This document shows positions 1 to 5,005 of a stretch of DNA of 5,868 nt, in pieces. This DNA comes from Ignavibacteria bacterium (GTDB taxonomy: Bacteria > Bacteroidota > Ignavibacteria > UBA10030 > SZUA-254): positions 1 through 5,868 of the forward strand of contig VBOC01000227.1 of the NCBI GenBank assembly GCA_005877655.1, read 5' to 3'. Both the position numbers and the translations under genes were made by a program. Position 1 is the stretch's first letter. The number at the start of each line of letters is the position of its first letter. The notes beneath the pieces are model-generated. The model was not told where the DNA came from. It worked only from the letters and a program-made list of their open reading frames with translations, and did not search any database.

Positions 1-1428
1 AGAGAACAGGTGCGGATGTACGTGTGCGGCCCGACTGTCTACGGGCATTCGCATGTCGGCCATGCGAAGAGCTATGTTTCGTTCGACCTCATCGTGCGCT
101 ATCTTCGATATTCCGGATGCAAGGTTCTGTACGTCCAGAACATCACCGACGTGGGGCACCTTACCGATGACGCGGATGAGGGCGAGGATAAGATCGAGCA
201 ACGGTCGAAGATCGACCGCTTGCACCCGATGCAGATCGCCGAGACATACACGCGAAGTTACTTCGAGGACATGGACGCGCTGAACGTGGTCCGGCCCGAT
301 ATCTCCCCGAGGGCGACGGGCCATATCATCGAGCAAATAGAATTGATCAAGAGACTGATCGAGCGGGGATTTGCCTATGCTGTCAACGGCTCGGTGTATT
401 TCGAGGTCTCCCGCGACAAGGAGTACGGAAAACTATCGGGCCGCCGGACGGAGGAGCTTGAGCCGGGAACCCGCGTCGCCCCGAATCCGGAGAAACGCCA
501 CCAGAATGATTTCGCGTTATGGAAACGGGCCGGCGCCGGCCATCTCATGCAGTGGCCCAGCCCCTGGGGCCTCGGCTTTCCCGGATGGCATGTCGAGTGT
601 TCCGCGATGTCGATGAAATACCTGGGAGAAACGTTTGATATCCACGGGGGCGGGTTGGACAACCAGTTCCCGCATCACGAAAGCGAGATCGCGCAGAGCG
701 AGTGCGCGACGGGGAAACCCTTCGTGAAGTACTGGGTGCATAATAATCTTGTGACGGTCGGAAACCAGAAAATGGGGAAGTCGCTCGGAAATGTCATCAT
801 CCTCAAGGACGCCTTCAAGAGTTATTCGCCTCTCGTGGTCAGATTTTTTATTCTTCAGAGCCATTACCGCAGCACGCTCGATTTTACGACCGCAGCCCTC
901 GACGGAGCGGCGAAGGGATGGGAGAAACTTGTCAATACGGTCAGAAACGTCGGCACCGAATTGTCCAAGAGGAACGGGCATGGAGACGGCGCCCAACCGG
1001 CGCCGCGGCAGGAGCCAGAAACTCTCTCAGAGTCCGGACTCGCAAAATTCAGAAAAAAGTTTCTTGAGGCGATGGACGACGATTTCAACGCTCCGCAGGC
1101 GATCGCGGGGCTTTTCGATCTCAGCCGTGAGATGAACAACGCGATGTCGCAGGGCGCCGTTCCCACCGAAACGCTGCGGGAGGCCGCGCAGTTGTTCTCC
1201 GAATTCGGCGGAACAATTCTCGGGATCCTGCCTCGCGATGACGGTCGGGCGGCCTCAGGAAACGCCTCCCTGGAAGCGGAATTGATTCAGCTGATCATCG
1301 ATCTGCGCAGAGCGGCCCGGGAGGAGAAATTGTGGTCGCTTTCCGATAAAATCCGCGACGGTCTCTCAAAGCTGGGGATCGTCCTCGAAGATAAGAAAGA
1401 CGGTACAGTCTGGAAAAGGGCCGACTGA
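1..1428 (+). CDS. cysS: Cysteinyl-tRNA synthetase, 5'-truncated by the window edge
   Basis: Class I aminoacyl-tRNA synthetase that activates cysteine with ATP and charges tRNA-Cys in the cytoplasm. The frame is open from base 1, and the [10 protein letters not shown] block normally lies about 20 residues into the protein. The GTG at position 10 is therefore internal, and the true start lies upstream of the window. Numbering from that GTG, the HIGH-type signature is HVGH (15-18) and the KMSKS loop is KMGKS (254-258). The expected zinc ligands are present: C6, C197 (in HVECSAM), H222 and E226 (in [11 protein letters not shown]). The DALR-type helical anticodon-binding region follows, including [12 protein letters not shown], and the protein ends with the family-typical [15 protein letters not shown]. 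The 472 visible residues fit the family length of about 460-500. The [11 protein letters not shown] stretch and the Gly in KMGKS suggest Bacteroidota/Chlorobi-type CysRS. The TGA stop is immediately followed by the stop of the convergent cyclase gene. The gene looks intact and functional. Confidence 0.97.
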   Translation, partial: REQVRMYVCGPTVYGHSHVGHAKSYVSFDLIVRYLRYSGCKVLYVQNITDVGHLTDDADEGEDKIEQRSKIDRLHPMQIAETYTRSYFEDMDALNVVRPDISPRATGHIIEQIELIKRLIERGFAYAVNGSVYFEVSRDKEYGKLSGRRTEELEPGTRVAPNPEKRHQNDFALWKRAGAGHLMQWPSPWGLGFPGWHVECSAMSMKYLGETFDIHGGGLDNQFPHHESEIAQSECATGKPFVKYWVHNNLVTVGNQKMGKSLGNVIILKDAFKSYSPLVVRFFILQSHYRSTLDFTTAALDGAAKGWEKLVNTVRNVGTELSKRNGHGDGAQPAPRQEPETLSESGLAKFRKKFLEAMDDDFNAPQAIAGLFDLSREMNNAMSQGAVPTETLREAAQLFSEFGGTILGILPRDDGRAASGNASLEAELIQLIIDLRRAAREEKLWSLSDKIRDGLSKLGIVLEDKKDGTVWKRAD

Positions 1429-2436
1429 CTACGGCTTTCGCCACTCATACACCTCGTACCCGTCGACAACTATTCCTGCCGGCTCGAAGCCGACGCGCTC
1501 GTTGAGCGGCTCAATGGCCGGCTTTGAAACGCTTACGGTGTCGGGGTGTGCTTTTTTCTGGATATGGGCCGCCGTATCGATCACGCGGTCGCTGATTTCC
1601 CACATGTCCATCTGGTCCTCGAAATAGACAAACCCCGAGTTCACGCCGCACCGGACGTGAAAGTGCCTGCGCAAGGTTTTCACGTTTGCGTTGAAAAGTT
1701 CCAGGCCGTTAACGACCTCCCTGGCCGCGCGCACCGCCGCATCCACCGATGTAAAGCAGCTCATGACGCCGTCGGGTGTCCAGTTCGACTTCAGGCAGCC
1801 GTGTGCGCTCAGCTTCGTATCGACGAAGTGCTTGTACGCGGTGAAATCGTGCGTAACCGCAGCCTGGTCTTCGCCCATTTTCAAACCGGTTGAATCGACC
1901 ACGTCGATGGAGAGAAAGGCCAGATCCCTTCCCATCTCATCGAGCCGTCTCTTTGCCTCCGCAAAGTCCTTCAACAGTTCCTCCCGGTCCTTTCTCTTTG
2001 CCGTCCTGATCTGCTCGAGCTTTTGATTGAGCGGGGAGAGGATGATCGTATTCTCCGAAAGGTTCCTCTGGCTCTTCCACGTCTCGAGATCTGCCTTGTT
2101 CCTGATGTATTCCGCCTGGCTGTGAAAGCGCTCGCCAGCCCGGCTGAGTGTGCTGCTGAACATGAACATGCCGACGATGATCATTAATTTGGTCATATCC
2201 TTCCCGCCGAACCTGGTCGGGATGTTGGACCGGACCGCCTCTTCGATCTTGCGTTCAAACGTGAGCGCCGAACGCAGATAGGCAAAGGAATTCGCGTCGT
2301 CGATGTATGGGGCAACAAAGGTGAGAAGCACAAGGAGCATGATCGCGATCATCGCTCCGCCCAGCAGGCGCGAGACGATCGAAGAGAGATTAAGGAGCTG
2401 CGGCTTGAGAGGCGCTTTTAGATCGTTACTGTGCAT
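1429..2436 (-). CDS. Membrane-anchored class III adenylate/guanylate cyclase-domain protein, catalytic residues degenerate
   Basis: A 335-residue protein. Hydrophobic segments at about 26-45 (GGAMIAIMLLVLLTFVAPYI) and 83-97 predict two membrane helices around a ~37-residue loop. A charged, probably coiled-coil linker (about 135-172) leads into a C-terminal class III nucleotidyl cyclase domain (about 172-335). The domain is recognised from LAFLSIDVVDST (172-183), PDGVMSCF (221-228), HVRCGVNSG (260-268), the helix around IDTAAHIQ (286-293) and the closing GYEVYEW. The metal-binding aspartates appear to be D178 and D222. The canonical VNxAAR transition-state motif reads IDTAAH, so Asn is D287 and Arg is H291. 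Two extra residues seem to sit before the second metal Asp. The domain may be catalytically weak or a nucleotide-sensing or regulatory relic. GGAG lies four bases before the ATG. It lies 36 nt downstream of the HDAC-like gene, so co-transcription is likely. Fold assignment is firm; activity and product (cAMP or cGMP) are unknown. Confidence 0.88.
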   Translation of the reverse strand: MHSNDLKAPLKPQLLNLSSIVSRLLGGAMIAIMLLVLLTFVAPYIDDANSFAYLRSALTFERKIEEAVRSNIPTRFGGKDMTKLMIIVGMFMFSSTLSRAGERFHSQAEYIRNKADLETWKSQRNLSENTIILSPLNQKLEQIRTAKRKDREELLKDFAEAKRRLDEMGRDLAFLSIDVVDSTGLKMGEDQAAVTHDFTAYKHFVDTKLSAHGCLKSNWTPDGVMSCFTSVDAAVRAAREVVNGLELFNANVKTLRRHFHVRCGVNSGFVYFEDQMDMWEISDRVIDTAAHIQKKAHPDTVSVSKPAIEPLNERVGFEPAGIVVDGYEVYEWRKP

Positions 2437-2440
2437 CGAG

Positions 2441-2444
2441 CTCC
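2441..2444 (-). promoter_or_regulatory. Ribosome binding site of the cyclase-domain gene
   Basis: The reverse strand reads TATGGAGCTCG directly before the ATG at 2436. The GGAG core is four bases from the start codon, closer than the usual 5-9. No other in-frame ATG occurs before the first membrane helix, which supports this start. Confidence 0.45.
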
Positions 2445-2472
2445 ATAATGGTACAGAACGGAGGCCTGAAAG

Positions 2473-3423
2473 TCAAGAATGTTTTCCCGTGAACACTCGC
2501 AAATGAGCTTCCACGCTTCGCGCGAGTGCGGTAAGATGATAGCCTCCTTCGAGAACAGAAACAATTTTTCCGTTGCAGTTGCGGCGGGCCGACTCCGATA
2601 TCAAGAGAGTGAGCTTTGAGAACGATTCTTCCGTGAGATTGATATTCGCAAGCGGATCGTCCCGATGTGCGTCGAAGCCCGCGGAGATCATGATAAGCTC
2701 CGGGCGGTACCGGTCCAATGCGGGAAGGATCTCCCCCCGGAACGCATCCAGATATTCCTTCTCACCGCTTCCGGCACTCATTGGTATGTTGAGCGTGTAC
2801 CCTTTACCTTCACCGCTTCCGGTTTCGGTGCGGCTTCCGGTCCCGGGATAAAAAGGATATTGATGCGTGCTGATATAAAAAACCGACTTGTCTTCGTAAA
2901 AAATCTCCTGTGTTCCGTTGCCGTGGTGGACATCCCAGTCGATGATCGCGACTCTCTTGAGGCCGTGGGCGGCCTGAGCAAAGCGCGCCCCGATCGCTGC
3001 ATTATTAAAAAGGCAAAAGCCCATTGACACTGCCTGTGTTGCATGATGTCCCGGCGGCCGGACTGCGCAGAAGGCGTTTTCCATTCCGCCGTTCAGGACG
3101 GCGGCCACAGCCGCGATCACTGCGCCGGCCGCGAGGAGAGCGACCTCATATGAGTCTTTCGAGACCGGTGTGTCGCCCCCGTCGAGAATACCGCCCCGAA
3201 GGCAAGTCTCCCTGACAAACCGGATGTGAGCAGGCGTGTGAACCTTTGACATCCATTCCTCCGACGCAGGCTCGATCGAAATGGGCTCAAGGGACGAGGC
3301 AAGCTTTACCTCCTTAAGGCGGGACACAATCGCCCGTAAACGCTCGGGGCGCTCCGGGTGACCGAGGCCGGTCTTGTGGTCGAGAAATCTTTCCGTGTAG
3401 ACGAAGCCGGTACGCGATGCCAT
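2473..3423 (-). CDS. Histone deacetylase-like zinc amidohydrolase (class II HDAC / AcuC superfamily)
   Basis: A 316-residue cytoplasmic Zn-dependent deacylase of the arginase/deacetylase fold. Such enzymes remove acetyl or related groups from lysines, polyamines or small amides; the substrate here cannot be read from sequence. Family landmarks occur in order: GLGHPERPERL (19-29), RPPGHHA (122-128), the GFCLFNNAAIGA core (135-146), IDWDVHHGNGTQ (161-172), SAGFDAHRDDPLA (247-259) and LEGGYHL (291-297). By family knowledge H126/H127 form the catalytic His pair, D164, H166 and D251 bind zinc, and Y295 is the transition-state tyrosine; all are present. The length is normal for single-domain bacterial members. 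The ATG at 3423 is supported because TGFVYTERFLDH is the usual N-terminus. No Shine-Dalgarno sequence is visible there, and the start lies within the last ~110 nt of the VKOR gene in another frame, suggesting translational coupling. acuC was not assigned because no acetoin genes are nearby. Confidence 0.95.
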   Translation of the reverse strand: MASRTGFVYTERFLDHKTGLGHPERPERLRAIVSRLKEVKLASSLEPISIEPASEEWMSKVHTPAHIRFVRETCLRGGILDGGDTPVSKDSYEVALLAAGAVIAAVAAVLNGGMENAFCAVRPPGHHATQAVSMGFCLFNNAAIGARFAQAAHGLKRVAIIDWDVHHGNGTQEIFYEDKSVFYISTHQYPFYPGTGSRTETGSGEGKGYTLNIPMSAGSGEKEYLDAFRGEILPALDRYRPELIMISAGFDAHRDDPLANINLTEESFSKLTLLISESARRNCNGKIVSVLEGGYHLTALARSVEAHLRVFTGKHS

Positions 3424-3817
3424 GGATGAGAAGATTAAGAATGTGTCCGGTGAAACAAAGCACGCATCGTACCTTAAGAACGGCGAGCAGAGAGTAGATC
3501 AGGTATAATCCGATCAGCACTGTTCCGGTTGAAACCGCGAGCAGACCCCAATAAAGCGTCGTTGACGGGAGAAGGCCGCCGATGGCGGCAACGAGGACGC
3601 CGAGGTAGAACGCAATCCCCAGGAGTGAGTTCGGCACTCCGAAGAGCCGCGCCTGCGGGCTATCGACGATCGAGAGGCAGGAATCTCCATTCATCCGGCA
3701 AACCGGAGGAATGAACCGTTGGTCGGGTTTCATGAGCCGGTAGGTGACGAGCGTGAAGTACAACGATATGAGGAAACTCGCGAGCGAACAAACAATCAAT
3801 CCTAGGCGGACAGCCAT
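3314..3817 (-). CDS. Vitamin K epoxide reductase (VKOR) family thiol oxidoreductase
   Basis: A small integral membrane protein (167 residues). Bacterial VKORs reoxidise periplasmic disulfide-forming partners and pass electrons to quinone, a role equivalent to DsbB. Four hydrophobic segments are visible at about 5-26, 64-84, 88-113 and 119-136. The loop cysteine pair is C40 and C47 (PPVC, GDSC). It is followed by the VKOR-typical SPQARLFGVPNSLLG (53-67). The active-site CxxC is C118-V-L-C121, before the last helix. No thioredoxin-like domain is fused and no DsbA-like partner is encoded in the window. The conserved fold ends near residue 137, and the remaining ~30 polar, Pro/Arg-rich residues are read out of frame over the start of the HDAC-like gene. 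This tail may have arisen by loss of an earlier stop. No clear Shine-Dalgarno sequence precedes the ATG. It is probably the first gene of the reverse-strand cluster. Confidence 0.88.
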   Translation of the reverse strand: MAVRLGLIVCSLASFLISLYFTLVTYRLMKPDQRFIPPVCRMNGDSCLSIVDSPQARLFGVPNSLLGIAFYLGVLVAAIGGLLPSTTLYWGLLAVSTGTVLIGLYLIYSLLAVLKVRCVLCFTGHILNLLIHGIAYRLRLHGKISRPQDRPRSPGAPRAFTGDCVPP

Positions 3818-3844
3818 GCGTCAAAGATACCGATCGTTTCGGTT

Positions 3845-3870
3845 TCGGACAAGTCCGATCTGCCCGCAGA
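3845..3870. repeat. Two adjacent small inverted repeats upstream of the VKOR start
   Basis: TCGGAC (3845-3850) and GTCCGA (3853-3858) form one near-perfect palindrome. TCTGC (3859-3863) and GCAGA (3866-3870) form a second one directly beside it. As RNA they would give hairpins of only 4-5 bp with 4-nt loops in the VKOR leader. They could be an operator or weak leader structure. Chance occurrence is quite possible. Confidence 0.35.
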
Positions 3871-3900
3871 CTTGCAATTGAACCCCAAGATTTCTACGTT

Positions 3901-3970
3901 GAATGAGGTGAAAAGCCGGTCTTGTGCACCGGATTTTCACCGATGGGTTGCTGAATGACGAATGAGGTGA
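3901..3970. repeat. 11-bp direct repeat GAATGAGGTGA, two copies 59 bp apart
   Basis: Identical copies lie at 3901-3911 and 3960-3970. The first overlaps the left arm of the inverted repeat by five bases (GGTGA), and the second lies outside the right arm. A partial copy, TGAATGA, occurs at 3952-3958. The pair could be regulator half-sites or the result of a small duplication. Two exact 11-mers this close are unlikely by chance, but function is not shown. Confidence 0.6.
3907..3941. repeat. Long inverted repeat, 14-bp arms with one mismatch and 7-nt loop
   Basis: The left arm GGTGAAAAGCCGGT (3907-3920) pairs with the right arm ACCGGATTTTCACC (3928-3941). Thirteen of 14 positions pair; the exception is G3915 opposite A3933. 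The loop is CTTGTGC (3921-3927). No T-run follows on either strand, and both neighbouring genes point away from it, so it is not a normal intrinsic terminator. It could be a regulatory-protein operator, a leader RNA structure for one of the divergent genes, or a remnant of a small palindromic repeat element. The structure is directly visible; its role is unknown. Confidence 0.75.
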
Positions 3971-4013
3971 GCATCAGGACAGAGTTCGGAGGCGGAGAAT
4001 CGGCGAATCCAAC

Positions 4014-4020
4014 GGGAAGG
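4014..4020 (+). promoter_or_regulatory. Ribosome binding site of the 137-residue ORF
   Basis: GGGAAGG lies five bases before the ATG at 4026. The frame is open upstream to a TGA at 3963, but that stretch contains no ATG, GTG or TTG, so 4026 is the best-supported start. Confidence 0.45.
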
Positions 4021-4025
4021 CCCTG

Positions 4026-4439
4026 ATGATTGCGAAAAGCCCGGTAGAGAAGCCTCTGCGCGAGGCGCTGGGCGCAATCGTCGAAGGAAGGATCGTCAAG
4101 AGAGTCAAGCATGAGCTTATCCACGGCGGGAAAGATCTCACGGAGGTTTTTGTCGAGGAGCTTGCGAGGCGCGGCTACCGCCCGACAACCGTCGGAGAGG
4201 TGAACGTGGAGCCAGGAGAGCGAGTGCCGGCATTTCTCGTGGAAAGCGGCGTGGCCTACTTCGGGTGGGTGTTCTGGGAACAGTTCACGTCGTGGAAAAT
4301 CCGGAAATTGTGGGGCTCGGTCATCAAGAACAGCCGCGGGGATTGGGAAATTCAAATTCCCGCCACGCGAAAGACGACAATCTATGCCAACGAGTCGCAG
4401 AAGATCGAGATGGACATCGATCATCCGCCCGAATTTTGA
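4026..4439 (+). CDS. Hypothetical protein of 137 residues, no recognised family
   Basis: I do not recognise this protein. It is judged real because it has a plausible ribosome site, balanced composition with alternating charged and hydrophobic residues, and fills the gap between its neighbours, ending 10 nt before the convergent DoxX-like stop. Residues 1-50 look helical and basic/acidic (for example REALGAIVEGRIVKRVKHE). Residues 55-75 suggest strands. Residues 78-96 are strikingly aromatic (YFGWVFWEQFTSW, then KLWG). The C-terminal part (WEIQIPATRKTTIY and EMDIDHP) looks like beta strands. There is no signal peptide, clear transmembrane helix, Cys pair or nucleotide-binding motif, so it is probably a small soluble alpha/beta protein. 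It is divergent from the VKOR cluster and may share the structured spacer as a regulatory region. An antisense frame over the same DNA is His/Pro-rich and less protein-like. Confidence 0.65.
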   Translation: MIAKSPVEKPLREALGAIVEGRIVKRVKHELIHGGKDLTEVFVEELARRGYRPTTVGEVNVEPGERVPAFLVESGVAYFGWVFWEQFTSWKIRKLWGSVIKNSRGDWEIQIPATRKTTIYANESQKIEMDIDHPPEF

Positions 4440-4449
4440 ATGGTCGGGC

Positions 4450-4920
4450 TCACCACAGGATCTCTCCGGGGCCCGATCTTACCAGGAGGGCATCGATTCC
4501 CATCCAGCGTCCTCCGCGGGCGAGGAAGACGACGAGCAAGCAGGCAATGATGAGCGCAGCCCAGGGATTTCCGAAAAAAGTAAGCGAGAAGAGATTTCCG
4601 GTCGCGGCATGAAGGTTCAGGACCATGCCCATGCCTGCCAGCGAAGAGAGCCTCGTCAGGAGCCCCAGGAGAAGGGAGATGCCCAGGGATGTTTCACCGA
4701 GGGCCAGGATCTTTGACCACGTACCCGCGTAGGGAATCGCCACATATTCGAGATAGATCAATTGCGGGCCGCTGGCGTGCTCATGGAAACTATTCAGCGA
4801 TTTTATCAGCGGCTCCCGGCTGGTCAGCCATCCCTCCTGGATCTTGTCGACGCCGAGACTGAGGAAGAGGGCGCCGAGGATCACTCGCACGATCAGAATC
4901 TGAATTCCCGATAACTTCAT
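4450..4920 (-). CDS. DoxX-like family integral membrane protein
   Basis: A 156-residue inner-membrane protein with four predicted helices: about 5-24 (GIQILIVRVILGALFLSLGV), 68-88, 90-106 and 118-135. Family landmarks are the first helix ending SLGVDKIQEGW, the WSKILALGETSLGISLLLGLLTRLSSLAGM block (68-97; ALGE at 73-76) and the closing RWMGIDALL (138-146). The family includes the small subunit of archaeal thiosulfate:quinone oxidoreductase and many bacterial DoxX proteins linked to redox stress, but most members have no defined reaction and this one cannot be assigned. The ATG start at 4920 gives a complete first helix; a weak GGGAA (reverse complement of 4927-4931) precedes it. It appears to be a single-gene unit, divergent from rho and convergent with the 137-residue ORF. 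Confidence 0.85.
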   Translation of the reverse strand: MKLSGIQILIVRVILGALFLSLGVDKIQEGWLTSREPLIKSLNSFHEHASGPQLIYLEYVAIPYAGTWSKILALGETSLGISLLLGLLTRLSSLAGMGMVLNLHAATGNLFSLTFFGNPWAALIIACLLVVFLARGGRWMGIDALLVRSGPGEILW

Positions 4921-5005
4921 TGTCTGTTCCCGTGGGGTTGTTGAGCGTGGAAGATAGAAAAAAAATTAGATTTTTAAAACATGAAAATGCGGAGCTCATA
5001 ACGTG
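4921..5005. promoter_or_regulatory. Short AT-rich divergent spacer between DoxX-like gene and rho
   Basis: This 85-bp spacer must contain the start signals of both flanking genes unless rho is read from elsewhere. The centre (4951-4987) is far richer in A/T than its surroundings, with an 8-A run at 4958-4965 and a TTTTTAAAA segment at 4971-4979. For rho, TTGAGC (4941-4946) and TTAGAT (4966-4971) resemble sigma-70 elements but are 19 bp apart, so the match is weak. I could not define a promoter for the DoxX-like gene. Confidence 0.35.
4991..4994 (+). promoter_or_regulatory. Ribosome binding site of the rho-family gene
   Basis: GGAG lies 8 nt before a GTG at 5003 and 11 nt before the adjacent in-frame ATG at 5006. 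Spacing favours the GTG and codon preference favours the ATG. The two starts differ by one residue. A TGA at 4982-4984 in the same frame rules out any longer N-terminus. Confidence 0.55.

Larger units (their letters stand above)
3818..4025. promoter_or_regulatory. Divergent intergenic region between the VKOR gene and the 137-residue ORF
   Basis: This 208-bp spacer separates two outward-facing genes and should hold both promoters. I could not find a convincing -35/-10 pair on either strand. What it does hold is unusual secondary-structure potential: two small hairpins close to the VKOR start, a long inverted repeat at 3907-3941, and an 11-bp direct repeat around it. These are described separately. 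Confidence 0.5.

Noticed and set aside
10..12. GTG at position 10 as the cysS start.
   Set aside because: The frame is open to base 1 and the [10 protein letters not shown] block is normally preceded by about 20 residues, so the GTG is an internal valine codon.
517..996. A 159-codon reverse-strand frame inside cysS.
   Set aside because: It lies entirely over a strongly conserved cysS coding region and shows no family features; it is a GC-driven shadow frame.
3818..3829. TATCTTTG just upstream of the VKOR start (reverse strand) as a Bacteroidota-type -7 element (TAnnTTTG).
   Set aside because: It lies four bases from the ATG, would leave almost no leader, and has no TTTG partner at the -33 distance.
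3908..3945. On the reverse strand CGGTGAAAATCCGGTGC resembles the conserved core of cobalamin riboswitches.
   Set aside because: The expected upstream GGGAA and downstream GCCACTG-like elements and the remaining helices are not found, and the neighbouring genes are not B12-related. The match is explained by the local inverted repeat.
3894..4424. A 176-codon antisense reading frame opposite the 137-residue ORF.
   Set aside because: Its translation is rich in His, Pro and Arg without motifs or a hydrophobic core. The forward frame has a better ribosome site and more protein-like composition.
4444..4476. TCGGGC (4444-4449) and GCCCGA (4471-4476) as a terminator after the 137-residue ORF.
   Set aside because: The arms are only 6 bp with a 21-nt loop, there is no T-run, and most of it lies inside the DoxX-like coding sequence.
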